Shown: positions 43,801 through 55,727, counted from the first letter of the stretch. The stretch: 64,000 nucleotides of DNA from Acanthochlamys bracteata (GCA_019914995.1 CM034127.1:11222001-11286000), one strand, 5' to 3'. Program-made: numbers and translations. The notes: generated by a model from the letters alone, not told the origin.

Positions 43801-43806
43801 AGATAA
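34813..43806 (+). CDS. Long coiled-coil protein, plant-conserved, function unknown
   Basis: About 17 exons join into one frame of roughly 650-700 residues, from the ATG at 34813 to the TAA at 43804-43806. The N-terminus is MEERSKEELALWVEQLQRER, followed by LRKDIEQLCMQQAGPGYLAM and RMHFQRTAALEQEIESLTKR. Heptad-rich helices continue through VKFFQGCVAAAFAERDNSTM, LEEELGTLRKSMDKLQSNMR, HVKVLEKKQAALGNTIVGGL and VLLEAKQMKMALSSSLPVSW, so most of the protein should form coiled coil. The C-terminus is LEMVELLIIASELVKEREYT, then LAR. I recognise this as a conserved plant family similar to proteins annotated as USO1- or SMC-like, but that label reflects coiled coil only. No catalytic motif, signal peptide or membrane segment is visible. 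Start choice rests on the family-like N-terminus and the exon 1 donor at 34867. Confidence 0.85.
37661..37980. repeat. Intronic tandem duplication, period about 162 bp
   Basis: Inside an intron of the coiled-coil gene, two copies of a unit of about 160 bases both run from TTTAATGCTTTTT to GTGCTGGACAACTGACAAAA. The shared GTGCTGGACA lies at 37791 and 37953. They differ by scattered substitutions and small indels, so the duplication is not very recent. Confidence 0.8.
43231..43282. repeat. Short tandem duplication, period 26 bp
   Basis: GATAGCTTATACATATGGCT occurs at 43231 and again at 43257, in the intron before the last exon of the coiled-coil gene. Confidence 0.8.
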
Positions 43807-44415
43807 AAATTTACACGTGGCAGAAGATGGGTCAGGCTAACTATTGGTGGGTGTGAGAATCTCAATATTCATGTGTTGGAAACTTGGAATCAATTTATTC
43901 TTGCAACTATCCCGCTGTGCTCCTATTGTCTTGTGTAAAGTTTATTGCTGTTTGATTGAAAATTTTGTAAATGTTTTTCTCTGCTACCCGAACCGATTGA
44001 AGAGAGAGTAGTTTGTTTGCCTGCGAGCTATATCCTTCGCAATTCTGTTCTCTTTCATCCTTGTAAGTTATTATAGTTGCGGTTGCGTTTGCAACGCTTC
44101 ATTTCATATCATATTATATCATATTTTTTAATAATCTCTTTATAATATTGTATAAACTTTATTTAAATTTTAAAGAATATAAAAAATTTTATATTTTAAA
44201 ATTTTATTGTTATTTATTTATTTTTTAGATAAAAAATAAAGTTTATTTTTTAAAATAAAATAAAAATATTTTTTATTTGAAAAAATTTTAATTTTATAAG
44301 CATTTTTAAACACTCCTTATGACATTGTAATGAAGTTAGCGTTGGTATTGTTTTTAGGTTGTGTGAACTGATGTGTTTAGACTTTTTGCATTTTAACCCC
44401 TTGTAAGATCTCGTA
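43807..44415. other. Spacer with 3' untranslated region and AT-rich segment
   Basis: The first 250 bases are probably the 3' untranslated region of the coiled-coil gene. From about 44110 to 44320 the sequence is almost pure A/T with local inverted stretches. No gene seen. Confidence 0.5.
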
Positions 44416-46500
44416 TTGATTCCAACCCAAATTGTAATGCCAGGAACTCAATTTCTAAAAACTCAACGCAACAAAACTCTCGATCTCCTTTCGCGGTATT
44501 CATCGATCGACCTCCAGCTCTCTACATTTCTCCGTAATTCCAAATTTATCGCCGTGCTCAGCTTTCTCTCCTACGCCGTCGCCGCTTTCGCCTGCGCGGC
44601 GGCGTTTCTCTGTTGCGCCACGTCACCTATCTGGCTCTCTTTTTGCAATCGAAGTTGGGCCCATCTCGCCAATTCCCGATTACGGGCCCCGCACACTCCC
44701 CTTTCCCGCGTTCTCCTCTCCGCTCTCCCCTTCCGGATGCTGGCGCCGTATTAGTCAGTCCAATGTATGCCAAGCGCCCTCTCTCGTGTTCGTCGAATGG
44801 GCACCGATTTGATAACTGCGTCGTTGGTGGCCCCGCACCCGCCTGATGGAGTTGTAAAGATTTTTTTTTTGGATGGGGATCTCTCCGGAGATCGGTAGTT
44901 GGTTACGGTCGATCGACGGTGGAGCAAGGTGCTCTTCGATCGATGATGGAGAGAAAAGGAGGGGCTTGTTGTGGTGTCGTTGAGCTTCTTGGAGTCGAAC
45001 CATATTGATGTCAGAGGAGAGAAAGGGGCGTGGAGTAATGCTGGTGGTGAGGAGGGTGAGGGTGAATTTAATGGTGAGAGAGCGGTGCCGGAGATGTACC
45101 AGTATTTTGCGAATAGGACCAGTCCTGGCACGGCGGATAGAAGGCAAAGAAGGAAGCAGATTGGGAGGGCAAGATGGGAGCCCAAGCATTTTTTGAAGAT
45201 TGAGAACTACAGCCCCATGCCAGAACGGCCCTTTCAAGAGCAGTGGAGGGTGAGGCTTTGTTCTCTCCGGGAATGCAACGGCAAGATATTGTTGTTTTAC
45301 TTGTTTGCTCTAGAAGTTATGATGCACAATCTTGTATTGTTTGTTAGATGTCTATGAGTTAGTTTATATTGTTTAACATTAACTGGTTTCTCTTAATTTT
45401 AGTAAAAAAACTAATTTCCTTAAATGAAGTTGACTCTTTATGCGAATTGAGTGATTCATATCTTCTGATTTTATGAATCTTGCTGGGATATATTCCCCTA
45501 CCTGTGTCATTGATTTGGTTAATATGTGATGGAATCCATTACAGGTTTTATGATTTCAACACCACGAAAGCTGTCCAATCTTATGCCTATCTTGAGTTTC
45601 ATTTAAAGCAGCATTTTCTGTAAATTCAAATGTATGTCAGTTTCAGGATATCTTGTAACTTCTTTGTACTAGTCCCTGTGAATGAACATGACAGTGTAAG
45701 CAGATGGAGTTATTTGTTTCAAATCCAATTAATGATACATTGTATTTATTTCTAATCCTATGATACATCTTATAAATCTCAGTCAACACTGCATATTCAT
45801 TTGTATGCTTGCTTGCAAACACCTGGATTTTCTGATTTCTTCAGAGTTTAAAGTGTTTATGACAATTTGATGTTATTGATATAATTTTCTATGTGAAGAT
45901 CTGTTTTGCTGGTTAGATATCTCATCTTCTGTATGTTGTTGTGGAAAGTCTACTTATTTCTTTGTAACACCTCTTGTTCTTTCAAACAAGGGTTCTCTGA
46001 GGACATGAAATTGGACTTCTGCCTTGTTACTTACAATAACGGTGGTGGTATATCATGTCGGCAGTGGGGGAGGGAGCAGAGCCTGTCTCTAGCTGTTCCT
46101 CTTTTTTGGAGATTGAACATACACAGTTATTGAACCTCCTTTCGGTAGAGAATGAGCGCAGTATCTTGGAAAGCTACCTGCAAATGCAGCGTGTTGATTG
46201 GAATGGGGGTAACTTTGGAGTTGATGCTGTCTCTCACTTCCTCTGCGTTAACTCTAGCTATGTTCTGTGATTCCCAATCTTCATGGGTCATCCAGTGATC
46301 CAAGAAATGTGGAGGGAAGTTATGGGTCTACAAGGATGTAACCTATGGCTTTGGATTTCTTCGAAGTAATTCTGTTGTCAACCTGAAGCATGTCACCAAG
46401 AATGGTAGACTTCTTGACACTGGAATATTTCCGCAACGTTTCTGGCTTGTGACACTCTTTAAACTTGATGACGTAGCCTTTAGGTTATTCTGTACATATT
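44416..46500 (+). pseudogene. Unidentified plant gene, apparently broken
   Basis: A plus frame from 44416 (likely start at the ATG near 44434) encodes TLDLLSRYSSIDLQLSTFLR and a hydrophobic segment, FIAVLSFLSYAVAAFACAAA, then stops at 44754. Protein-like sequence continues in other frames: SPMYAKRPLS, then RVRRMGTDLITASLVAPHPP near 44780, then VVVSLSFLESNHIDVRGEKG and RARWEPKHFLKIENYSPMPE up to about 45240. Further coding-like pieces, GFSEDMKLDFCLVTYNNGGG near 46000 and VYKDVTYGFGFLRSNSVVNL near 46350, may be later exons. The pieces look like one membrane-anchored protein cut by several frameshifts, but I cannot name the family. Assembly errors or unusual splicing are alternatives. The long minus-strand frames over 44751-45237 are treated as antisense shadows. 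Confidence 0.4.
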
Positions 46501-47740
46501 CTTCCATATATTAAGAGTCAGTACTCAATGCAGCCTCATTGTACACTGATGTTGGAGTAAATTAGATGTCTTGATATGACATTCATTAATGCTGTAAAAT
46601 AACAAGGTACATAAAGTCAGCATATGATGTACTTTATGGAACATGCTCATGTTGCACAGATATTGTAAGGTAGGATGTGATGGTTAAACTCTTACTGAAT
46701 ACCATTAAGGTGCATATTTGTGCGATTTCTAACTCTGTGGTCTGCAATATATCAGCTGAAACTTGAGTAAGAGTTGCATTGTCTGTGATGTCTCTGTCTT
46801 TGTTTCACTTTATTAAATTGAAGATACTATATCTCTATACAGTTTTTAGTCTTAATTTTTTGACATGTTTAGGTGATACTAGTCCACGTTGTTTTGGGGG
46901 AGTGCTATGTATGACCTTGAGAAGCATCTTCAGGTCATTACTATCACGGCCATATTGTGTTTATTCTTGAGACATTAACATGACCTTGATCTTATAAGTT
47001 GAAGGAGATTTGGTAATGCAGTTGCCTGTCAATATCAAAACACAGAAGAAGCAGCATGGATTGATTCCTTGAGTGAAGTTGGTGTGATCCTTTAGCTGGA
47101 GTCCGATGACTCCCCATTCATACTGGTGTGTTTCTAACATGGCAAAGTTGTGTGGTTATTTACACATACTGATGCAGGTGCTTACAATTGAATATGTTTA
47201 TATTCAAAAGAATTTTTATTGGACAGACTAGTTTCTTTACATTCTGTGTCAAATTTTTTTGCTAAGGCTTCAATATTTAAGCCAAGTATAGCGGAAAACT
47301 GGATGGCCTTGGTGATGAACATTGTTCTTTCTTCTTAAAAATGCAGCTGGCACATTGCTCAAAGTAATGCCTTTCCGTGAGCATTATGATTTTACTACCT
47401 TCTTTTTATTAATATGATTTTATTACATACGCTGATTGATTGCTAGCATGCACATTACATGGCACTGGGTATCTGTTTATGTTGTTATTAAAAGCAATGG
47501 TCAGGCAAAATGACATCAAACTGTCAGATTGATCGTAAACGAGCATTATATATGCAGTTATTACCAAGTTGTGAAAGATTACAAGTGTCCGAAACCTCTT
47601 CAATGACATCAAAATTTGAAATTCTTCAAACAAACTGATCCACACAACAACTGAGCAAAATGACACTGCAAGCAGGTGAAAGTCCATATTCTAGCAGGTC
47701 CTAAAGGACGCAAATCAAACAATCCAGAGTGTATGTCTGA
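46501..47740. other. Spacer without a supported gene
   Basis: Nothing recognisable was found. It may include further decayed exons of the preceding locus and the 3' untranslated region of WLIM1. Confidence 0.4.
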
Positions 47741-49245
47741 TCATACTTCTGTGGCTTCTGCTGTTGGTGCAGGTGGAGCAATGTTCTTTTCATTATCATT
47801 TTCAAGCTGACTGTAGTTTCCTTTCTCCTTGACCAGCTGGATATGGTGATGCTTGCAGTACAGCCTGCCCTCGTGTGCGATATAGTTGGAAGGACTGATG
47901 GTGCATCCTCCGTGACTGCATTTGAAGCAGCTCCTGTGATATGCAGTGCCATTTACGGAAACCTGCAAAAGAGAATTGCAAGGTAATCAATCAACTCTGT
48001 CTTAAACAGTAAATCTTCTTCAATCAAAAGGCATGTCAAAAGATGTTAATAGAAGCATATTCAGTGTATGATACCTTTTCAATTGGGTATACAGTTCTCT
48101 TGCAGCCAAAGCACTTATCTCTTGTTCCAGCAAAAGCACTTGAAGCCTTGCTTGCTGCAACCTGATGTAGTTTGTCGCCAATTGTCAATTCTCTTCTATA
48201 TGATTCAGCTTCAAAAAGAATTTTTTTTTTTTCTGACATCTGGATCTCTATTTGTACCATGCAATCATATCTAAGAGCAAAATTTTAGGAAATGGGCATT
48301 TACCTCGTTTTCAATAGGTCTTTCTGGCTTTACAACCTTCGGAGTTCCTGAAAGACGATAAAATTTGAAACAAAAAAGGTTATATTTATCGAGGAATTTC
48401 ATCTGGTATGATAACAGCGACTAATATGTGCTATGCTCAGATGGTTTGGTTGGAATTCTAACTACCTTCAAAGCTCTTGTCCAGGCTTCCTGTTCTCTTG
48501 AAAAGCTGATCAAAATGAGGCCTGCAGTAGAGCACACCCTCAAAAGAGTTGTAGTTGCCAAGCTGCATGGTAGGTTAATTCTTAGTGTGCTAAATTAATT
48601 GAGAGAGCTCCTGAATATCTGATATTATTTTCTTTTACGTCTATCCAGTAGAAGTGCTCTGATGATTTACCATTAACATTTATGTCCATCTTGCCTCTGG
48701 AAAGATTTAGAAAAATCATCAAGATTCATGATATAAACGTTTGGATTTTGAAGAAATGATAATGGTTTACATTTGTATTCTTCAAATCTCATAGTATAAA
48801 TTCTTTTTGCAGATTATCTGAAGTTTCGTGTTTCATATTTTGCAGAAAACATTCTAAGAGTGCGGATCAAGAGTGCAGAAATTCTTCATAGATATCAAGG
48901 GTGGCATGTTATTTGGTAATTGATCTCTTATTATCAAGTTTTTCCCACATATCCAGAAATCTTTTGTTATTCAAGCTAAGTAAAACGAAGATCTTCAACC
49001 TAGTTGTTACTAAGCTCTTTGGAAATGGAAGACTAGTTAGCATATAAGATTCATAAGAAACTAACAGTATGCTTAAGGAAAAGGAAGAAAGCTTTTGCTT
49101 TGATTACCTTGAGAGTGCCCTTGCAGTGATGACACCTGAAGCATGCCTTGTGAAAGGCGCGCCCATCGGCAGTGAGCTTATCAACAAGGTAAACCGTCTT
49201 GTTACATGCCGTGCACTTCTGCTGTGTTCTTGCAAGGCCTTCCAT
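47741..49245 (-). CDS. WLIM1: LIM domain protein WLIM1-type, actin-bundling
   Basis: Five coding exons on the minus strand, 195 residues; ATG at 49243-49245 and stop at 47741-47743. Exon 1 is 49108-49245. Two LIM domains are seen. The first runs from CTACNKTVYLVDKLTADGRA through ACFRCHHCKGTLK to YCRPHFDQLFKRTGSLDKSF. The second runs from CFGCKRTVYPIEKVSVNGTA through CFKCSHGGCTISPSNYIAHE to YCKHHHIQLVKEKGNYSQLE. All zinc-ligand Cys and His positions appear present. A linker of about 45 residues separates them, and a short variable tail ends TAEATEV. This architecture and the VYLVDKLTAD signature match WLIM1. Plant LIM proteins of this kind bind and bundle actin filaments and can enter the nucleus. 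The start is chosen over an upstream in-frame ATG because it directly precedes the first LIM domain. Confidence 0.94.
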
Positions 49246-52031
49246 CTCTCTTTCTTCTCTTCTCAGGTTATCAAATTTGACAGCAAGAGAAGATAGAAAG
49301 AAGGAATGAGGCAAAGCAAAGGTTTCTTCTTGTATTTCTTTTTTCTTTGGGGGTTTCCTCCTCGCCTGCCTTGTGCCGTCTGTGTCTTTGTAGGGGCCAG
49401 GAAAAGAGTGGCAAGGAGGAAATGGAGGTTGATGCAAATGGTAGGGACAAATCCATTTAAAAACAAAAAAAGTTGCTGCAGAAATTTGCGGAGAGATGAA
49501 GCAAAAGCAAGAAATATCTATTTATATACAAATCTATTATAGAGAGATAGAAAAAAAAAAAAAAGATTGAAATGGAAGTTACCGTCCACTCACAGGAGGA
49601 ATGGTTTCTTCAAATTATAGTTATGGCACTTTTCTGCAGGTAGTTTTTAACTTTTTATTACTATTGTTGGGGCAAATATTCTTAAAGTACGTTTTACTCG
49701 TGAATTAAGAAGGTATTTCCTTACTTAAAGTAAGTTCTGAAAACAAAGATTTAATATGAGTAAAATTAAGTTTCTAAAGATTAAGCTCATGAAAATTATT
49801 TTATAAAAATGTTTTTTAAAGGTAATTTTTTTAGAAAAGGGTCATTTCAGAATCAATGAACAACCACATATCAAATTTGACTTTCAAAATCATAATAGAA
49901 TAGGGAACTTTTTTACAAAAATATTTTAAAAATTTTAATATATGATTTAAGTACTGACTTACACTTAAATTTTAATAGGGATGACAATTAAAAATTAACG
50001 GACTCAGATTAGCTATATAATAATTCGATCAAAATTAATATGAGTCAAAAATTATCAATCATAATAACGTATTTAATAATAAGATTAAATTCAGATCGAC
50101 TTATTTAATAATTAAAATTATTAAAATTAAAAATTAAAAAATTTAATTTTTAATAATAATAGTTAAATATTATTATTATCATATATCTAAAAAAGAAAAT
50201 TCTAATTTGGATTAAATCTATAAAATAAATAATAAATTAATTAAATATAATAGACTATAATTAATATATATATATATATATATATATTATCATTATTATT
50301 ATCTAAATTTTATTAATTATTAGATAATATATTATTATAATAATTATTCAATAGATCAATTTTTTGTCAATTTGAATCCAATCAAACATATTTAAAATTT
50401 TGGTTAAATTTGTATGGTCTTGAAATTAATCTGAATTTGATTTAGATTAAATCTAAATTCGATTTAAATAGATTAATTTTGAATCAAATTTGCAAGTCAG
50501 ATTATATATTATCCCACTAAATTCTAACTTCAATCATAGTAAAAGTAGCCATGAAAATTAAGCTTTTTTTCTGGATATGCATCTTAGATATTTGAGGTAC
50601 ATATGAAAGCAGGATTCGACACTAGATTCAAATAACTAAACTTTTCTTTTGTCAAAATTAGAGCATATTTTAATTACAAAAATTTTATTTTCTTTCTTTC
50701 AAAATTGAGTTTTATTATTTTATATATTTAATTAACACTTCAAATTTAATTTTATTAAAATTTTATTTTATGTATATAAATTATTACTGTAAAGTTTATT
50801 TTTATCGAATTTTAGATTTTATTAAACTTTATTTTTACAAAATTTATTTTTTATAAAATTTAAATTTATGTAATTAAAGAGTGAAGTTGCTATCTAATGG
50901 TACATAAGACGTTCATGTCTTGTCAACTATCATTTATTATTGTTTTGCTCTCGTAGGAAAATCAATATTACATCAGGATTCAGGATATGCTTGCAGGCAT
51001 AAATAATAACACGGAAACTTTAGAGAAAAGTTTGAAAATTGCGTATAAGGATAAAACTTTAATCTACTAAATTTTTGTAATTTATTTTCCATTTTCTTAT
51101 GTGATAGTGAAGTTTTCGTTCTATAAGACTATTATAAGGTTGGAAAACTTGAAACAAAAAACAACAAAAAGATTGTACTCAAAGGTCTCAACCTTCTCGC
51201 TAATTTTGTAATATCAAGGATAAGTTTGGTATTATTTTTTGAAAAAATAAAATTTCTAGAACGAAAAAATATTTTTAAAATAAAATATACTTTTGTATAT
51301 TAAAAAATTAATAAAAATATTTTTGTAATAATAATAATTTATGATGTAAAATATTTTTATATTTTTATTTTTTTTAAATTCTGTAAATTATTTTAAAAAT
51401 TTATTAAATCACATAAAATAGAAAGTTAGAATAAAAAAGATCAAATGAGCTCTAAGATTAACAAATATGTCTGAATTAACTCAGCTTAGTCAATTCTTTC
51501 ACATAACCAGTCTCAAATTTAGGTAAGAAAGAACAAATACCATAAAATTTCCGGTAGCTATTCACAAAATTCTATTAAATTTTTTTTTTAATTCATACAG
51601 TTAAAATTCTATTTAGTGGAATACCGTTTTGGTCGCGAAAGAACCAACGCCTCTGGGTTATATGCAATCACATAGCACGAGGTAGCATATAAGAGAAGAG
51701 TAGACTTGTTCATAACAGGTTGGCAGCAGTAATCGCATAGCAATATAATAAGACCAATTCATAATTCTTCTTATTCTTCCAATTGGTGTTAAACAAATCA
51801 ATGAATAACAAGTCAATCACATTAAATTAAAGATCCCATAAATGATTCGTGGAAACTTCTTCCAAGTGAAATCATACATATTTTTTTTTCTTCTCAAAAC
51901 TTTGTTAATTTGATTTTGACTATAACCCCCTTGATCAACCAGGTTTTCTCCCTTTACATAGAGAACAAAGACTCCATACGTGTAATTGAAACTTGAAAGT
52001 TTACATTCGAGAAAAAAGTAGAAGAAAAACA
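49246..52031. other. Promoters of the divergent WLIM1 and ZCF37-like genes, with AT-rich repeat DNA
   Basis: The first few hundred bases should be the WLIM1 promoter and leader. From about 49740 to 51640 the sequence is AT-rich repeat DNA. TAGGGATGACAATT near 49976 matches the terminus seen at 28.82-28.83 kb. A (TA)n microsatellite lies at about 50262-50287. No gene seen. Confidence 0.5.
50262..50287. repeat. (TA)n microsatellite
   Basis: An uninterrupted run of TA dinucleotides of about 26 bases lies within AT-rich repeat DNA. Confidence 0.85.
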
Positions 52032-52814
52032 ATGATTTGTGGTGCGGGAAGCTTCTCACACATGGACGACAACGAAGTCGATGGCGGCGTTAACTCAGCT
52101 CCGACAACTCCTAAAGGTTCGTCTCGCCGGAAACGAGAGAAGAACCCCTACGCAACACGCGGGCTCGATAAGTTTTCGACTGTGTTAGCTGAACTAGAAG
52201 CAAGAAGAGAGAAGATTCTTGCTGAGGCAGGACGTGTGCAGGGAGAACCGATGGTTCGGTTCATGTACAACAGCACCAATGATTGGATTCCGGTCGTTGT
52301 TCGGTTACCTGAGAATTATAGCAATGAGAAGAATAATAACAAGAAGAAAAACAAGAAGGATCATGATGTGAAGCATGTTACTGAAACCAAAAGTCAATCT
52401 TCCTCCCCTCCGCCGGAGACGGTGCAACAACAGGGAACCAACAACGATGCATTGAAAAAGACAGATGTTGCATCAGTTGCCTCACCTGAGAAAGCGAAGA
52501 AGAAGGATTATTTTAATTTTGGTTTGCAGGATTACTATGGTTCTTTGTTGAAATGGAGACCGACGTACTACTGGCCTACGGCGATGGTATTGATTTTATT
52601 GTGTTTGCTGATGTTTGGAAGAGTTTTCGCAATCTGTTGCACGTCGATATGGTGGTACTTGGTGCCCACAGTGCAGGAATGGAATACAGGCGGCGTTAAC
52701 GGGAAGAGATCCGCGAAGAAGAAAGAGCATAAGAAGAGAGTTGCAGTTCTTCCTCCATCATCACCTAAAGGTCACCACCATCACCTTCACTATGGAAATG
52801 TGAAGAAAAGTTGA
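52032..52814 (+). CDS. ZCF37-like protein
   Basis: A single-exon gene of 260 residues. The ATG at 52032 gives MICGAGSFSHMDD, like the short N-terminus of ZCF37-type plant proteins; an in-frame ATG at 51993 would add 13 residues and is judged less likely. The conserved segment is KNPYATRGLDKFSTVLAELE, then EPMVRFMYNSTNDWIPVVVR. A Lys/Asn-rich, low-complexity middle follows (NEKNNNKKKNKKDH). The C-terminal half has a hydrophobic stretch, YYWPTAMVLILLCLLMFGRV, that could span a membrane, and a basic His-rich end (KGHHHHLHYGNVKKS). ZCF37 was named from Arabidopsis expression work; its molecular function is unknown to me. No introns or frame damage are seen. Confidence 0.82.
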   Translation: MICGAGSFSHMDDNEVDGGVNSAPTTPKGSSRRKREKNPYATRGLDKFSTVLAELEARREKILAEAGRVQGEPMVRFMYNSTNDWIPVVVRLPENYSNEKNNNKKKNKKDHDVKHVTETKSQSSSPPPETVQQQGTNNDALKKTDVASVASPEKAKKKDYFNFGLQDYYGSLLKWRPTYYWPTAMVLILLCLLMFGRVFAICCTSIWWYLVPTVQEWNTGGVNGKRSAKKKEHKKRVAVLPPSSPKGHHHHLHYGNVKKS

Positions 52815-53599
52815 TTACTTTTGATTGAACGGTGATGCATTTTTTATTTTTTACTTTTTTGCAAGTGTTTGATTATGTTGATACATGTAAATTATGTTTA
52901 TGTAAATTATTGTTGATTTTGGGTTTTTGTTGTGGATGAAGAGCTTCTTAATTTGGAATACCTGTTTGGTAGCCTGGTGAAACCAGTCCATGCATGAGAG
53001 CTTCTTTTTGGGTTTTTGACAATTCAACAAAGGAACTAACTGTTGCATTATGAATTTGAATGGCTTGTAACTTTTTTCTCAGGTCAGATTTCTGTGATGT
53101 TAGACTTTTAGACTGTGGGGAGGATTTGGTGAAATAGCTTGTCTGAATTTCGCCCATGAACTCCTTATTCAAGATTTTTCCTTTGGGAAATTTTAATTCA
53201 CAAAGGATAATTATTAGCTCTAAGAGGTCTCAGATTCAACCGCTAGCAAGCCTCTCCATCAGTTGTTGATAATTTGTCAAGGAAAGACTTGACTTAGTAA
53301 ATAGCTTCTAGAAACACGCGCAACTCGTGAAGTCTCCAAAAACTAATAATTTTTCAGTTTAATAATGAGTAACGTGTAAGTCATGCCATCTCCACTCACA
53401 TAATACGTCAATCAAAATTCAGACCAATATGTTTAACCAATAACTATCAAATGATTTATATATGAACCAAGAAGTCTAACTCATGTGGTCAACAGTATAT
53501 TCACATTAGAACGAGTTACCAAGAAATACCAATCTTCCACTTTGGCGACCAACCAAACAGGTTCCTTTTCTGTACGCGGACAGACAGACTTCGACTTAG
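52815..53599. other. Downstream region of the ZCF37-like gene
   Basis: The first part is the likely 3' untranslated region. No further gene could be supported. Confidence 0.45.
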
Positions 53600-53857
53600 A
53601 AAGTGTTTCAAATATCCGTGACTGAATTTTGTAAAAATAAAAAATAAAAAATAAAATTTTTAAAAAAATAAGTTGAAAGTAGATTTTAATTTTTATATTT
53701 TAATTGATTCTTGAAGTGGTTTGGAAGTGAATTCAAAAAAAAATATATAGTGAAATTCGAATTCTCAATTTTACTTGTAATTAAAACATAAAAAATTAGT
53801 AAAACTCCAATTCTGACGAGAGAAATTAGAGTTCCACCAATTTGAAACACACCCTAA
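53600..53857. mobile_element. MITE-like segment, second copy of the 12.57-kb family
   Basis: The left end holds GTGTTTCAAAT and the right end ATTTGAAACAC, an 11-bp inverted repeat. The right terminus ATTTGAAACACACCCTAA is identical to that of the copy in the ALG1 intron. Both copies contain GGAAGTGA and TAGAGTTCC motifs. The target duplication is unresolved. Confidence 0.55.
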
Positions 53858-54624
53858 ATACGAGAGAGATGAACTTGATATTATGATATTAACGCCTACA
53901 ATTACACACTGTGCAAAATCTAATGACGCCAAGTTTATAAAAAAATTATACACAGAGCACAGCACTGGCGATTGGGAGGACTTGCCCTGTAGAAGAAGTC
54001 TAAGGTCACTGTATAGGGGAATAATGCCGACACAGGACCGGCGGTTGGGTGGACTTGCAACTCACTTTGTAAGATATCTCCACTAATAAAAGTTGCCTAC
54101 TCCTGCAGGTTAGTTACATGGATATATCAAGTTTTGTGTGTGATTGAAGCTGCTAATACTCAAAACATAAACCTACAAATGCCGAATGCCGAAGAGATGA
54201 AGATGCATAACAACCAGGAGCTGATACTTCACTGACTCCCTGCTAGAGGACTTTCTCTTGAAAGTTATCAGACAACTTAAACATTACTTGTTTCTCAAAT
54301 TAATAAAGATTTAAAAGAGTCCAAATATGAGGCCCCTCCTCCATAGAATGATTAATCAGACATGGTTGTTGCAAATCTTATAGCAAAAAGGTTCTCCCTA
54401 GTCATGCACCGGTCAGTGAGACCTCCCACGTCAGATAGAAGTATTCTATTTCAGATAACAAAATGGAAACCTAACATGAAAGCTTTATGACTTGGAACGT
54501 GATCAAATTGCACCTGGGGACGATGCCTCTGAGCTTCATTCCTAACATGTCCTGCTGGCAGTTGTAACCAGTGTTGCATTCTTGTAATTGACTATTAATT
54601 TGCCTCCGACCTACAGTTCTGAAC

Positions 54625-54700
54625 CGGTAATCTCTCTCCCAACTGACCTCATAGTCTGAACTGGTAATCTCTCTCCCAACTGACCTCATAGTCTACTTTC
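54625..54700. repeat. 37-bp tandem duplication inside an exon
   Basis: GGTAATCTCTCTCCCAACTG starts at 54626 and again at 54663. The two 37-base units differ at one position (GAACCGG against GAACTGG). 37 is not a multiple of three, so the duplication shifts the reading frame of the overlapping minus-strand exon. Confidence 0.92.
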
Positions 54701-54860
54701 ACTGAGATCCTTTTTGCAGATATCTAGGACGATCAGTTTTCATTTCTGCAAATATAAATGGAAATTTGAAAAGGAAGGAAATAAATTACACAAGCAGGTT
54801 TTTTACTTTCACAACTATGTTTAAAAACGTTGAGATGCGGCAATAGCCATTCTACTCCAA

Positions 54861-55727
54861 CTACAAAGTTTTCTCATCAGTTGATGAGGAACAATCCCCA
54901 AAAATCCACAAGGCTGAAGATACTTGTTCAAATCCAAGTGAAACTTTGAAAGATGACAAATATATTGTTGAATGCACAAAGATGCCCAATCCTCTTAAAA
55001 TCTCAAGGAAAAGCAGCAATTCACAGTATGATGGTACACTTAAAAACACTTCAATGAATTTACTATCTATATCATCCCAAGTCAGGAAACATTGTCTACT
55101 TGGCACCTTGCAAAACTTATGAAACAAAACCGGTGGCATATCCTTGTAGAAATGATTGATATGAAATTGGATATCCGGAAGTAATATGCTTGCAGAGATT
55201 GTTATGGTTGGCTCATTAATCTTTTTGACAATGTCATTTATAAGTTCGTCTGCACAAATGGTATACAACCCAAAGCACATACTTCGGGCAGCTATTGCTA
55301 AATTTGAAACTGAAATTTCCGTTCTATTATAGAACGTGTAGTCTATACCACAGTTTTGGAGAACCAAAAGAAATACCAAACTATAGGATCCTCCTGGATG
55401 TTTATCTAATTTTTTAGTGAACTTTTCACTATTGATCCTCAAGTCACACATTGCAATTAAAATGACACTTGAACCGGTTGGCTGATAAGCACACCATCAT
55501 TTTTTGTTCTGTCTTACGCCGAAGTTCGCATTCATATAAAAATCACCAGAAATTTGCCCACCTATTCCCAATCTTGAGCAGAGAGACACTGAAATTGTTG
55601 CATCAGATACCGGGAGAGGTTGGCTGGTAGCAACAAACAATTGATGCTGTAGAGCCTCAGATACATCGAAATACATTCCTGACATATGGTACTGCAAATA
55701 GGTGAGGAAGTGCACTGATGAGGTCAT
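54861..55727 (-). other. Unrecognised minus-strand reading frames inside the AKAP17A-like locus
   Basis: A frame of 196 codons (55451-54861) reads CDLRINSEKFTKKLDKHPGG, then GIDYTFYNRTEISVSNLAIA. It extends upstream in frame without a start to PTGSSVILIAM. A second frame (55727-55497) gives MSGMYFDVSEALQHQLFVAT and SVSLCSRLGIGGQISGDFYM. Composition and length look protein-like, and the two pieces could be parts of one protein joined by a shift near 55490. They occupy what should be an intron of the AKAP17A-like gene. I do not recognise the family; alternating hydrophobic patterns suggest beta strands. They may be exons of a second gene or a captured fragment. Confidence 0.35.

Noticed and set aside
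44751..45237. Two overlapping minus-strand frames of 144 and 160 codons
   Set aside because: They overlap each other in different frames and lie antisense to plus-strand protein-like sequence in a GC-rich stretch, where long open frames arise by chance.
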